DNA of 64,000 bases from Cloacibacillus sp. (GCA_036655895.1 JAVVPF010000005.1:19401-83400); one strand, 5' to 3'; counted from the first letter of the stretch, positions 1 through 8,395 are shown. The notes: generated from the letters alone by a model not told the origin. Made by a program: numbers and translations.

Positions 1-31
1 AGCGATATCGTCCGCAAAAACCGCGTTGCTC

Positions 32-64
32 ACATTCTTATACACATTATGTGTATAAGAATGT
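32..64. promoter_or_regulatory. Perfect 15-bp palindrome, possible operator
   Basis: Two perfectly complementary 15-base arms (ACATTCTTATACACA and its reverse complement) flank a 3-base TTA spacer. No T-run follows on either strand, so it is not an obvious intrinsic terminator. The symmetry and AT-rich core would suit a dimeric regulator. No gene is recognisable in bases 1-157, so the controlled gene is unknown and may lie left of the window. Confidence 0.45.
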
Positions 65-157
65 AGATAAGTACGTGGATAGACGGCATCTGCCGCCGCG
101 CTTTTCTTTATAAAGCGGGGCAACTTCTTCCGCTTGTTGTTTAAGCGAACAACTGGC

Positions 158-505
158 CTATGAACGTTTAGCGATAGCGGCTCCGATCTTAAGCGTCTCC
201 GCTTCCGTGTTTTCTATGCCGTGCGAGTTGCCGCGGCGGCACAGCAGTATGTCCCCCGCCTTTACCGTTCTTTTTTCGTTCTCTTCGCAGTAGAGGCCGC
301 TTCCAGCCATAATGAAGTAGACCTCTTCGTTGTCCTCGTGCTTGTGGTAGCCGATCGACGCGCCTGGTTCAAGTTCGAGCCGCGTCGTCATTATGAAGGC
401 GCCGTTTGTGTCAGGTATATCTATGGGGAAGGCAAGCGCGCGGCCGTTTCCCGTTCCTCCAAGTTTTTCCCTCTGTATTCCCTCTTCCTGATTTTTCAAT
501 ATCAT
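158..505 (-). CDS. Small cupin-domain protein
   Basis: This is a 115-aa single-domain cupin. Cupin motif 1 is visible as the G-x-S-I-G-Y-H-K-H-E stretch followed by E-E-V-Y-F-I, and motif 2 as GDILLCRRGNSHGIEN, giving His/Glu metal ligands and a compact beta-barrel. An upstream Met at 529 is possible, but AGGAGAG sits about 8 bases before the Met at 505, so I chose that start. Small cupins of this type bind a metal and a small molecule such as a sugar or acid; no substrate can be inferred. It appears monocistronic. The family call is firm, the role unknown. Confidence 0.8.
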   Translation of the reverse strand: MILKNQEEGIQREKLGGTGNGRALAFPIDIPDTNGAFIMTTRLELEPGASIGYHKHEDNEEVYFIMAGSGLYCEENEKRTVKAGDILLCRRGNSHGIENTEAETLKIGAAIAKRS

Positions 506-715
506 CTCTGTCGCTCTCCTAAAATTCAAGATAATGGCCGATTAAGGCAGTCAATAACTAAAATTATATTTAAAAAGGCCGGCTTGTCTATTAAAATAAG
601 ATAAGTTATGTGTGAAATATAATTGACTAATATTGATTAAATTTGGGCCGGCAAGCAGCATGATAAAATATACCAAGACTGGGCCGTGTACGGCCCTTTG
701 TGAGGAGAAATGGAT

Positions 716-1834
716 ATGTGCGATAGCTCTAAGGTATACTTTACAAATATGCGGGCGGCGCCAGAGATGAATCTGCTTCAAAAGCTTGATATGCTGATGC
801 GCAGGGCCGGGATCGAAAAAATCAGCTTTAAAAATCAGTTTGTCGCGATAAAAATGCATCTTGGCGAACCAGGCAACATCGCCTATCTTCGCCCGAACTA
901 CGCAAAGACCTGCGCGGACCTTATAAAATCGCTTGGAGGAAAGCCCTTTCTGACGGACAGCAACACCCTCTACGTAGGACGCAGAAAGGACGCGCTCGAA
1001 CATCTTGAGGCGGCCTATGAAAACGGGTTCAATCCGTTCTGCACCGGCTGCCACGTCATCATAGCCGACGGACTGAAAGGTTCGGACGAGGCGCTTGTTC
1101 CGATAAAGGGCGCGGAACTTGTGAAGCAGGCGAAAATAGGCCGCGCTATAGCCGACGCGGACGTCATTTTTTCACTGACGCACTTCAAGGGGCACGAACT
1201 GACGGGCTTTGGCGGCGTCATAAAAAATATCGGAATGGGTTCCGGCTCGCGAGCCGGAAAAATGGAGATGCACTGCGACGGAAAGCCCTCCGTTTCGGAG
1301 GATAAATGTATCGGCTGCGGAAGATGCGCGAGAAACTGCGCGCAGCACGCGATATCCTTTTCCGGCGGCAAGGCTGCCGTAAAAGAGGACAAATGCGTCG
1401 GCTGTGGCCGCTGCATCTCGGCCTGCCCCTTTGACGCGATCTCAGAAAACAATTACAGCAGCAACGAGAATCTCTGCAAAAAGACGGCGGAGTACGCAAA
1501 GGCCGTGCTTGACGGAAAACCTTCCTTCCACGTAAGCATAGTGGTGGACGTAGCACCCTTCTGCGACTGCCACGCGGAAAACGACGCTTCGGTGATTGCG
1601 GACATCGGCTTTTTCGCCTCGTTCGACCCTGTGGCGCTCGATCAGGCCTGCGCGGAGGCGGTCATGGCGGCGCCAGCCGTCTGCAACACCTATCTTTCTG
1701 AAAAAATAAAGGAAAACGGCGTGGACGGCGACAACTTCCACGCGATGCACCCGTCCACGCACTGGCAGACGATGCTTGAGCACTGTGAAAGGCTAGGCGT
1801 GGGAACAAGAAAATATGAGCTTATAGAGGTATAA
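716..1834 (+). CDS. DUF362 domain ferredoxin-type iron-sulfur protein
   Basis: A 372-aa cytoplasmic protein with a DUF362 domain (the THFKGHELTGFGG region near residue 160) interrupted by two adjacent 4Fe-4S motifs of the C-x2-C-x2-C-x3-C type near residues 197 and 226. Such proteins are thought to be electron carriers or redox subunits in anaerobes, but no reaction is established. ATG 710 lies only 2 bases from the AGGAG sequence, so the in-frame ATG at 716, about 8 bases away, is the better start. The last codons form half of a terminator hairpin. It appears to be a single-gene unit. Confidence 0.85.
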   Translation: MCDSSKVYFTNMRAAPEMNLLQKLDMLMRRAGIEKISFKNQFVAIKMHLGEPGNIAYLRPNYAKTCADLIKSLGGKPFLTDSNTLYVGRRKDALEHLEAAYENGFNPFCTGCHVIIADGLKGSDEALVPIKGAELVKQAKIGRAIADADVIFSLTHFKGHELTGFGGVIKNIGMGSGSRAGKMEMHCDGKPSVSEDKCIGCGRCARNCAQHAISFSGGKAAVKEDKCVGCGRCISACPFDAISENNYSSNENLCKKTAEYAKAVLDGKPSFHVSIVVDVAPFCDCHAENDASVIADIGFFASFDPVALDQACAEAVMAAPAVCNTYLSEKIKENGVDGDNFHAMHPSTHWQTMLEHCERLGVGTRKYELIEV

Positions 1835-1853
1835 GCTCATATTAAATTTAAAT
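1812..1853. terminator. Bidirectional terminator overlapping the end of the DUF362 gene
   Basis: A perfect 14-bp stem (1812-1825 with 1830-1843) has a 4-base GAGG loop, with A/T-rich tracts on both sides. It overlaps the stop codon of the upstream plus-strand gene and probably also ends the convergent mntP transcript. Confidence 0.75.
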
Positions 1854-1882
1854 TTTTGACGTGCGGCTTTGGTTTTTGTTTT

Positions 1883-2452
1883 TTACATAGCCTGCACGTC
1901 GAAGATTATTTTTGCGGCTATCAAAAGCAGCACGGCGCCGCCGAAATATTCAGCGTTCTTTCCAAAGCGCTCGCCGAGCCTTTTTCCGACGAGCGCGCCT
2001 ATTACCGAAAGCGCGAATGTTATGACGCCCGCAATGACGGATAGCCTCCATGCGGAACCGCCGGTGCTTTCTATTGAAAAGCCGACGGCGAGCGCGTCAA
2101 GCGACGTGGCGAAAGCAAGCAGGATGACGTTTTTCACAGTTACAGTCATACAGCTGTTGGCGCACCCGTCCTGTTTGCCGGCCTCGCGTATCATGCCTAT
2201 CGCCACCCAGACGATGAGCGCGGCGGCCATCCACGGCGTCCAGCTCCCGAAAACGCCGGAGGTGTGTTGCGCTATCTGGCCGCCAAGAAGCGGCATGAAA
2301 AACTGAAAGCCGCCGAAGGCCGTCCCCAGTATGAGCGCCTCGCGCTTTGTCAGATGTTCGTGACAAAGCCCAAGACAGATAGAAACGGAAAACGCGTCCA
2401 TCGCAATAGAGGCCGCGGTCGCTGTTACAGCGAGATTTTCAGAAAACAACAT
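1883..2452 (-). CDS. mntP: Putative manganese efflux pump MntP
   Basis: A 189-aa hydrophobic protein with about six membrane helices. It matches the MntP (DUF204) family, with the paired conserved motifs I-A-M-D-A-F-S-V-S in the first helix and T-S-L-D-A-L-A-V-G in the fourth; the Asp residues are the expected metal ligands. MntP exports Mn2+ across the inner membrane. Its ATG directly follows the stop codon of the upstream permease gene (TAG then ATG), so the two are translationally coupled. I saw no yybP-ykoY manganese riboswitch upstream, so metal regulation is not evident. Length is typical. Confidence 0.9.
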   Translation of the reverse strand: MLFSENLAVTATAASIAMDAFSVSICLGLCHEHLTKREALILGTAFGGFQFFMPLLGGQIAQHTSGVFGSWTPWMAAALIVWVAIGMIREAGKQDGCANSCMTVTVKNVILLAFATSLDALAVGFSIESTGGSAWRLSVIAGVITFALSVIGALVGKRLGERFGKNAEYFGGAVLLLIAAKIIFDVQAM

Positions 2453-3550
2453 CTACCGCTCAAGCCATCTTTTTTTGTATAGATCGCAGACAGAGACGAA
2501 AAGCACAAGCACAAGAGGGCCGATGAAAATGCCAAGAAAGCCCCATTTTATCAGGCCGCCGAAGATGCCAAGGATTATGAGCAGCGTCGGTATCTCATGT
2601 TCTTTGGCGCCGCCCCCGCTTATTAGAAAAGGCCGCAGCACGTTGTCCGCTACGCTTACGACGCAGGCGCCCCAGATAAACAAAAAGACAGCCTGTTTCG
2701 CGTCGCCGGAAAGTGCGAGGTAGAGAGCGCCTGGCCCCCATACAACCGCCGTTCCCATCGGAAACATTCCAAAAAAGAACATCAGCATCCCAAACAGCGC
2801 GGGACTGCCGAGCCCGACGAACCACCAGCCAAGAGCGCCAAGGATGGCCTGCGCCGCAACTGTAAGGATTGCGCCGTAGATTATAGAGTTCATGATAGAG
2901 GCCGTCCTTGTGAAAAAAGTTCCCTTTTCATCCTCTGAAAGCGGCACGATCTCCATTATCCACGTTATTATCCTGCCTCCGTCCCTTATAAAGAAGAAGG
3001 AAACCATCAGAGTAACCATCGTGCTGAACAAAAAAGAGGAGCCCTGTTCTATGACGGAGGCCGAAAGCGAGCTCAGCGCCTTTGCGCCCCACTGCGCGGC
3101 GCCGCTTAAGAGGTTCTTCACCGCCGCCGAATTTTCTAAAAAGGACCGGATGTAATCAGAGGCCCAAAGAGGCATCCACGCCGGAGGGTCGATACTCTTT
3201 CCTGAAAAGGCCTGCGCCTGCAGCGCCGATAAAAAATGCGTCAGCTTCACGCCCATGCCGGCCGCCTCGCTTCCGAGCGTCGTGATTATATAGGCCACGG
3301 GCACGACGCAGAGAATAAGCAGTACAAGAAGCGTAAGCATCGCGGAGAGAGTCTGGGCGTGTCCCCTTAACATTTTTTTATTTATAAAATGAAATATCGG
3401 CATCGATACAAACGAAAGCATCGCGGCCCAAATTATTGGAGAGGTCATAGTTGACGCCACATCCCACGCAAGCAGCGCAAAAAAGCTGAAAAAAATCAAA
3501 AACGGCAGATTTTGTGATATAAAATTCTCGTTCCCGCACTTAGTACTCAT
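2453..3550 (-). CDS. AI-2E family transporter (PerM-like permease)
   Basis: A 365-aa membrane protein with the layout of the AI-2E/PerM (UPF0118) family: two N-terminal helices, a hydrophilic stretch around residues 100-200, then a cluster of C-terminal helices with the G-x-A-x-x-G-P motif (FIGPLVLVLF near the end). Members include the autoinducer-2 exporter TqsA and Na+/H+ antiporters, so the substrate cannot be told from sequence. GGAGG lies 9 bases before the ATG. It is the first gene of a two-gene operon with mntP. Confidence 0.85.
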   Translation of the reverse strand: MSTKCGNENFISQNLPFLIFFSFFALLAWDVASTMTSPIIWAAMLSFVSMPIFHFINKKMLRGHAQTLSAMLTLLVLLILCVVPVAYIITTLGSEAAGMGVKLTHFLSALQAQAFSGKSIDPPAWMPLWASDYIRSFLENSAAVKNLLSGAAQWGAKALSSLSASVIEQGSSFLFSTMVTLMVSFFFIRDGGRIITWIMEIVPLSEDEKGTFFTRTASIMNSIIYGAILTVAAQAILGALGWWFVGLGSPALFGMLMFFFGMFPMGTAVVWGPGALYLALSGDAKQAVFLFIWGACVVSVADNVLRPFLISGGGAKEHEIPTLLIILGIFGGLIKWGFLGIFIGPLVLVLFVSVCDLYKKRWLER

Positions 3551-3628
3551 ATAATATTGCCTCCACCAATGCTATAATATAAACGGAGTTTATTATACAT
3601 CAACCACTAACAGAAAGAGGTGGGTGTT

Positions 3629-4996
3629 TTGAGCATGCCTGCAGAGGAATTATCTTATCGTGATGAAACGGAGGCGGCCGTCCCCCGAATGGAACATAAA
3701 CCTGAAGAAAAAGCACAAAAAAAGGCAGGCATTTCCGCAGAAAGCCAGGCCTTCTTTAAAAACGCAATAAAGATCATAGCGATCGGCGGAGGCGGCGGAA
3801 ACGCGCTGAACCACATCATCTCCCACGGGATAGACGGCGTGGACATGCTCGCCGTCAACACCGATATACGTTCGCTCGACATGTCGCTGTGCAGCGCAAA
3901 AATCGTGCTGGGCGAATGCGCGACGAAGGGGCTGGGCGCCGGCGCGATGCCGGACGTAGGCGCGAAGGCGGCGCTTGAATCGCTTGAGGACATCCGTTCC
4001 TACCTCAAAGGCGCAGACATGGTCTACCTTACGGCCGGAATGGGCGGCGGCACTGGCACGGGCGCAATCCCGATCATAGCGCGCGCCGCGAAGGAGATGG
4101 GCATCCTCACTGTGGCGGTGGTCACAAAACCGTTCTCGTTCGAGGGCAGACGCCGCGGCCGCTACGCCGAAGAGGGCATCTTAAAGCTTTTCCCCGAGGT
4201 CGACGCGCTGATAGTCGTCCCCAACGACAGGCTTCTTGACATGGCGCGCGCAAATACGCCGATAACGGAATCATTTGCCCTGGCCGACGAGATACTGCGC
4301 CAGGCGGTGCAGGGAGTCACCGACCTTGTAACGCGCCCCGGCCTGGTAAACGTCGACTTCGCCGACCTTAAAGCGATTATGAAGAGCGCCGGACATTCTG
4401 TGATGGGCATAGGCTCCGGCACAGGCGAGGAGGCCGTCGTCAAGGCGGTCAAAAACGCGCTCGAAAGCCCGCTCATGGAATGCTCCATGCACGGCGCAAA
4501 AGGCGTGCTCATGAACATCACCTACAAAGGCGAGCTTCCGCTCTATGAAATAAGCCGCGCCTCCGAAATAATAGAAGACGTTAAATCCACTGACGCAAAC
4601 TTCATCTGGGGCTGCATCGAAGACGACACCATAGCAAACGACGTAGAGGTGACGCTTATCGCGGCCGGCTTCGACGACGTTGAAAGCTGCACGCCGTGTG
4701 CGCCGAGCGTTCCCAAAACGGTTCAGGCCGCGCCCACGATGCGCGTAAGAACGCAGCCGGCGCGCCGCGCGGAGCCGGAAGCGCCGCAGGTGCAGACGGC
4801 CGAGGTCTGCGAGCCAGTCCGCGCGCCCATAAAAGAGACGCATACGCCAGCGTGGCTGCGCGAAGACAACACAATAGCCGAAGACCGCGCCGCGGGAAAC
4901 AAAAGACCGGCAAACAACAGCAAGGTCTCGACCTATGACATCTACGAAAGTCCGGCCTTCGCAAGAATGGGTCACAAACTCAAAAAACAGCAGTAG
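3629..4996 (+). CDS. ftsZ: Cell division protein FtsZ
   Basis: FtsZ, the tubulin-like GTPase that polymerises into the division ring. The tubulin signature GMGGGTGTG is near residue 138, the N-terminal nucleotide loop GIGGGGGNAL-like stretch follows an unusually long N-terminal extension of about 40 residues, and the T7-loop region is present. After residue ~330 comes an Ala/Pro-rich linker. The tail contains PAWLRE and then SPAFARMGHKL, both reminiscent of the FtsA-binding C-terminal peptide. A near-consensus Shine-Dalgarno at 3616-3622 favours the TTG at 3629; GTG 3620 and ATG 3635 are alternatives. No ftsA or other dcw genes flank it. Confidence 0.95.
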   Translation: MSMPAEELSYRDETEAAVPRMEHKPEEKAQKKAGISAESQAFFKNAIKIIAIGGGGGNALNHIISHGIDGVDMLAVNTDIRSLDMSLCSAKIVLGECATKGLGAGAMPDVGAKAALESLEDIRSYLKGADMVYLTAGMGGGTGTGAIPIIARAAKEMGILTVAVVTKPFSFEGRRRGRYAEEGILKLFPEVDALIVVPNDRLLDMARANTPITESFALADEILRQAVQGVTDLVTRPGLVNVDFADLKAIMKSAGHSVMGIGSGTGEEAVVKAVKNALESPLMECSMHGAKGVLMNITYKGELPLYEISRASEIIEDVKSTDANFIWGCIEDDTIANDVEVTLIAAGFDDVESCTPCAPSVPKTVQAAPTMRVRTQPARRAEPEAPQVQTAEVCEPVRAPIKETHTPAWLREDNTIAEDRAAGNKRPANNSKVSTYDIYESPAFARMGHKLKKQQ

Positions 4997-5030
4997 TCGG
5001 CTATGCGGCATAAATCAATAAGATGAAAGA

Positions 5031-5057
5031 AGGGCCCCGCAGGGGGCTCTTTTTTTC
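5031..5057 (+). terminator. Terminator after ftsZ
   Basis: An 8-bp GC-rich stem (AGGGCCCC with GGGGCTCT) is followed by seven T residues, a classic intrinsic terminator. Confidence 0.85.
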
Positions 5058-5080
5058 TGTCTTCTGTCTTCTGTCTTCGC
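5057..5080 (+). repeat. Short tandem repeat, three copies of a CTGTCTT unit
   Basis: Three consecutive near-identical 7-base units follow the ftsZ terminator in non-coding DNA. It could vary by slippage, but no gene reading frame crosses it. Confidence 0.6.
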
Positions 5081-5262
5081 GCGCGGCGCGGTGTTTTAAG
5101 ATAAGTCAGTATAAATCAAAACTAATATACACATTTTTTATGTGGATATAGTGGATAAATGGCCTAATTATGGCATATTTGCCGCGGCGGACAGATGGTA
5201 TAATAAACGAGCTTCAAGACGGCGCACAAAAGGCGCAAAGCTGTACTGACGGAGGGGTCAAA

Positions 5263-5763
5263 ATGTCCGCAAAGGTAGATTCGGAATTCGATTACGAAAT
5301 ATGTTCAAGCAAGATCCGGCCAATAGCCGAGGCCCTCATAAAAAAATATGACGAGCTGCACCACATTGATATAGATAAGATCCTCTTTGTGGTGAATCAT
5401 AAGAGCGCCGGCAGCAAAAAGCAGATGACGCTTGCGAAGACCAGCAAAATATCTCCAAAATGGACGGAGCTGCTCTATCAGCTCGGCTCATGCAGCTATT
5501 TTTATATGATAGAGTTCTATTCAAAGACTACGGCCGCGATGGATGAAAACCAGATGGTGGCGCTCGTCTACCGCGAACTTCGCCGCATAGGGCCGGAAGG
5601 AGAGCTGCTGACGCCTGACGTTCACGACTGGTGGCAGATACTTATGGGGCTGGGCCGCAAATGGTTCTACCCCGACAGCAGCTGTCCGAATCTGCTGGAC
5701 GACAACGTTGACTGGCGAAAACTGATGGGCACCTACTACGAGGAAAGCCGCGACGCAGAGTAG
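5263..5763 (+). CDS. Putative metallopeptidase-like protein with altered zinc motif
   Basis: A 166-aa cytoplasmic protein. Its layout (AKTSKISPKW, then a Y-x-IEFY strand, a VALVYRELRRI helix and PDVHDWW) follows the putative phage metallopeptidase family, in which a HELxHI helix and a DVHDF-like motif bind zinc. Here both helix His positions appear to be Arg, with Glu kept and the DVHDW motif intact. The enzyme may therefore be inactive or use another metal site. GGAGGGG lies 5 bases before ATG 5263, which rules against the earlier in-frame Met at 5170. The family call is from pattern recall and is moderate. Confidence 0.6.
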   Translation: MSAKVDSEFDYEICSSKIRPIAEALIKKYDELHHIDIDKILFVVNHKSAGSKKQMTLAKTSKISPKWTELLYQLGSCSYFYMIEFYSKTTAAMDENQMVALVYRELRRIGPEGELLTPDVHDWWQILMGLGRKWFYPDSSCPNLLDDNVDWRKLMGTYYEESRDAE

Positions 5764-5802
5764 CGGCGCCCGTTCGTTTGCGCAACGATTTGACTGTTAT
5801 CA

Positions 5803-5841
5803 AACAAGCTCCCGCACGTTTACGGCGGGGGCTTGTTTTTT
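5803..5841 (+). terminator. Intrinsic terminator
   Basis: A 13-bp stem (AACAAGCTCCCGC pairing with 5824-5836, one G-U) with an 8-base loop is followed by a T-rich tract. It ends the upstream metallopeptidase-like gene. Confidence 0.85.
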
Positions 5842-5898
5842 GACGCGGCTTTAGTTTGAATAGGCCTCTTCACGCGCCCGCGCATAAGCAAAAGAGCC

Positions 5899-5926
5899 TT
5901 GAGAAGAGAGACCTTCCTCCTAGAAT
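5899..5926 (+). promoter_or_regulatory. Sigma70-type promoter for the secreted Gly/Pro-rich protein
   Basis: TTGAGA, a 16-base spacer and TAGAAT lie about 45 bases before the ATG at 5971. TATGAT at about 5932 is an alternative -10. Confidence 0.4.
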
Positions 5927-5970
5927 TTTGTTTATGATTTTATAAACATGAGCGCTGGGAGGAGTCTACT

Positions 5971-6366
5971 ATGAAAACAATAAAAATGAGGGGAATAACG
6001 GCGGCGGTCGCCGCGCTGCTTTTGCTGGCCGCGGGGCCAGCCTGCGCGTGGCAGCAGGGCCCGCAGCCCTGGGCTGGAATGGGCCCGGGCCCGGTAAGGC
6101 TAAATCCGTCGATGCCTATCATGCACGGCGGCTATTACGGTCCCGGCGCGGGAAACCCTTGGATGGCGGGAGGCCCCGGCCCCGCAGTCTATCCCGCACA
6201 ACAGACGCCCTACTTCGGGCGCCCAGGATGGATGGGGCACACACGTCCCTATCCGCGTCCGTACTATTATTACAATAACAGAAACAACGGCAGCGACGGC
6301 GGAAAATTAATGCTCGGGCTTTTAGGCGGAATGATTTTGGGCGGCATAATCAGCAACAATAGTTGA
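5971..6366 (+). CDS. Small secreted Gly/Pro/Tyr-rich protein
   Basis: A 131-aa protein with a clear signal peptide (Lys/Arg start, Ala/Leu core, probable cleavage after A-C-A near residue 26). The mature part is low-complexity, rich in Gly, Pro, Trp and Tyr, with YYYYNN near residue 100. It ends in a short glycine-zipper-like hydrophobic segment (LGLLGGMILGGII) that could insert in or lie on a membrane. No family is recognised. An envelope or surface role is likely from composition only. A GGGAGG sequence precedes the ATG, and the gene sits between terminators as a single unit. Confidence 0.75.
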   Translation: MKTIKMRGITAAVAALLLLAAGPACAWQQGPQPWAGMGPGPVRLNPSMPIMHGGYYGPGAGNPWMAGGPGPAVYPAQQTPYFGRPGWMGHTRPYPRPYYYYNNRNNGSDGGKLMLGLLGGMILGGIISNNS

Positions 6367-6380
6367 TGAAGCGACGCTCA

Positions 6381-6415
6381 GGCGGCGGGAGCGTTACGCT
6401 CCGCGCCGCCGTTTT
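6381..6415. terminator. Bidirectional terminator between convergent genes
   Basis: A GC-rich hairpin (GGCGGC and GGAGCG pairing with CGCTCC and GCCGCC around a TTA loop) followed by GTTTT. It overlaps the end of the minus-strand IMPACT-family gene. Confidence 0.65.
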
Positions 6416-7056
6416 GGTCTTGTAAGCGGTGTGTCGGACCACAGCATCGCAGTAAGCAGCCCTCTTTCGCGCAGTTCTTGCAGCGTCTGCGACATCTCTT
6501 CCCGCATGAAGACCGGCGCTTCAAGGCGCGCGGTGACGTCGCTTTCGTATTCCCAGCTTACGCAGTCATCGGCAAAGCCCCATTTTCGCAGAGTGTTCGT
6601 CAGCGTCTTTGAAAAATCATAGCCGCAGTGCAGCGTGAGGTCGTTGTAAAACTCCATCTCGGCAGCGCCCGCCTCCTCGACCGCAAGTTCGGCCGCGTGT
6701 TTGTAGGCGTCGATGAGGCCGCGCACGCCGAGCTTTATTCCGCCGTAGTAGCGCGTTACGACAAGCAGCGTATTTGTAAGCTCATATTTTTTGAGCACGC
6801 CGACAATAGGACGCCCCGCCGTGCCGGCGGGCTCTCCCGCGTCCGAACAGTGTTCAAGGGGATCCTTCACGCCTATCCTGTAGCCCCAGCAGTGATGGTT
6901 TGACTTTGGATAAATGAGCGGGAAGCCCTTTATTATCTCCGCCGCGGCCTCCGCGGAGGCCACCGCACGCACGGAGCCGATGAAGCGGGAACGCTTTTCC
7001 GTGAACTCAGCGTCCGCCTCGCGCAGCGGCGCGCGAAAGGTTATATCTTCGCCCAT
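6394..7056 (-). CDS. IMPACT (YigZ) family protein
   Basis: A 220-aa protein of the IMPACT/YigZ family. It has the conserved K-S-R-F-I start region, H-H-C-W-G-Y near residue 55, and the E-P-A-G-T-A-G-R-P and TRYYGGIKLG motifs, followed by a C-terminal ferredoxin-like domain. The bacterial role is uncertain; members are linked to translation and ribosome-associated processes. I chose the Met at 7056 over the upstream 7149 because the domain begins there and 7149 would run deep into the HIT gene. The two genes still overlap by 16 bases, indicating coupling. Confidence 0.85.
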   Translation of the reverse strand: MGEDITFRAPLREADAEFTEKRSRFIGSVRAVASAEAAAEIIKGFPLIYPKSNHHCWGYRIGVKDPLEHCSDAGEPAGTAGRPIVGVLKKYELTNTLLVVTRYYGGIKLGVRGLIDAYKHAAELAVEEAGAAEMEFYNDLTLHCGYDFSKTLTNTLRKWGFADDCVSWEYESDVTARLEAPVFMREEMSQTLQELRERGLLTAMLWSDTPLTRPKRRRGA

Positions 7057-7541
7057 GTCTCTTTCAGGCGCCCATAGGCCGAGGCGAGCGACTCGGAGAC
7101 GACGCGCACGGAGCCTATGACCGGCATGAAGTTTGTGTCTCCGTTCCACCGCGGTACGACGTGCATGTGCAGATGCTGGTCGATTCCGGCGCCCGCCACC
7201 TTGCCCAGGTTCATGCCGATGTTGAAGCCGTGCGGCTGCATAAGCTCAGTGAGCGCCTTTACAGATTTCTGCACAAGCGCGGTCATCTCCGCCAGTTCCT
7301 CCGCGGTAAGTCCGGTTATGTCCGCCGTGTGGCGGTACGGCACCACCATCAGATGCCCCGGGTTGTACGGGTATGCGTTCAAAATGACGAAGCAATATTT
7401 TCCGCGTTCGACGATGAGCCTCTTTTCGTCCTCGTCCAGCTTCGGGAATTTGCAGAAGATACATTCCTGTGAGCGCGGTTCTTTATCGTCCGAGTTTGAT
7501 AATATATACTGCATTCGCCACGGAGCAAAAATTTTATCCAT
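7041..7541 (-). CDS. HIT family nucleotide hydrolase/transferase
   Basis: A 166-aa histidine-triad protein. The catalytic H-L-H-M-H-V-V-P segment is near residue 125, and an N-terminal C-I-F-C pair could bind zinc as in the Ap4A-phosphorylase-like bacterial HIT branch. The enzymes act on AMP esters such as diadenosine polyphosphates or adenylylated compounds. It is the promoter-proximal gene of an operon with the IMPACT-family gene, whose start overlaps its end. Length is typical; the exact substrate is not determined by sequence. Confidence 0.9.
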   Translation of the reverse strand: MDKIFAPWRMQYILSNSDDKEPRSQECIFCKFPKLDEDEKRLIVERGKYCFVILNAYPYNPGHLMVVPYRHTADITGLTAEELAEMTALVQKSVKALTELMQPHGFNIGMNLGKVAGAGIDQHLHMHVVPRWNGDTNFMPVIGSVRVVSESLASAYGRLKETWAKI

Positions 7542-7615
7542 TTTCAGCGCGTCCCTTCATAGTTTATTTCACGCGGCGCATGGCCGTATACTAATTATAT
7601 TTGTTTTTACGGTTT

Positions 7616-7644
7616 TTGACGCGCACTCTTACATAACATGATAA
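7616..7644 (+). promoter_or_regulatory. Sigma70-type promoter for the SYLF gene pair
   Basis: TTGACG, 17 bases, then TGATAA, about 55 bases before the ATG at 7700. Confidence 0.5.
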
Positions 7645-7699
7645 TATAAACGAACGTAAAGGTGCGTCAAAATCAATAGTTAATATGAGGAGGATCATT

Positions 7700-8395
7700 A
7701 TGAGGATAGGAAAAAGGATAACGCTTTTTGCTCTGGCGGCGCTTTTGGTCTTCACCGCGGCCTCTGCCGCATTTGCGGAGAAAGCTCATGAAAGACGCAT
7801 CAGGCTCGCAACCGACCTGATAAATAAAATGGCGGCGCAGGACGATTCCGGTTCGCTTGCCGACGTCATAAAGTCCGGCAAAGGAGTGGCCATCTTTCCT
7901 GCCGTAACGAAGGCAGGCCTTGGCTTTGGCGGTCAGACCGGAGAAGGACTTGTATTCATCAAAAAGGGAAACGGCTGGACGGGGCCTGCTTTCATGGGGA
8001 TATCCGGCGCCTCTGTGGGCTTTCAGATAGGCGTTCAGTCCGTTGGACTGGTGCTTGTAATAACGAATGAAGAGGGGCTTCACGCGTTTACCGGCGGCAA
8101 CAGCTTCAAGCTCGGAGCGGATGTAGCCATCGCCGCGGGCCCCGTGGGACGCGACGCCTCCGCTGCAACCGACGGACGTGCGAAAGCCTCGATCTACAGC
8201 TACTCGATAGCGAAAGGGCTGTTTGCCGGAGTCTCGATAGAGGGCTGCGTCATCAACCAGAACCGCGACGCAAACCGCGCCTACTGGGGGCGCGACATGT
8301 CGGCGGCAAACGCTCTGAAAAAGCCGGCGACGGGAGCCAAGGTGAGAGGGCTCATCCAGGCGCTCAACAATCTCCAGAAAAAGGCTCCGAAATAG
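7700..8395 (+). CDS. Secreted SYLF-domain (Ysc84) protein, copy 1
   Basis: A 231-aa protein with a signal peptide (cleavage probably after A-F-A near residue 26) and a full SYLF/Ysc84 domain. The domain is recognisable from GKGVAIFPAVTKAGLGFGG, FMGISGASVGFQIG and FTGGNSFKLGADVAIAAGP. SYLF domains bind lipids in eukaryotes; the bacterial secreted forms are unstudied and presumably act at a membrane surface in the envelope. GAGGAGG lies 6 bases before ATG 7700, so the earlier Met at 7685 is unlikely. A paralogue follows after about 140 bases. Confidence 0.88.
   Translation: MRIGKRITLFALAALLVFTAASAAFAEKAHERRIRLATDLINKMAAQDDSGSLADVIKSGKGVAIFPAVTKAGLGFGGQTGEGLVFIKKGNGWTGPAFMGISGASVGFQIGVQSVGLVLVITNEEGLHAFTGGNSFKLGADVAIAAGPVGRDASAATDGRAKASIYSYSIAKGLFAGVSIEGCVINQNRDANRAYWGRDMSAANALKKPATGAKVRGLIQALNNLQKKAPK

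Noticed and set aside
551..1054. 167-codon antisense frame over the DUF362 gene
   Set aside because: No ribosome binding site or family resemblance; the opposite strand encodes a clear iron-sulfur protein.
4271..5011. 246-codon antisense frame over ftsZ
   Set aside because: High-GC shadow of ftsZ codons; composition is Arg/Ala-rich with no recognisable domain.
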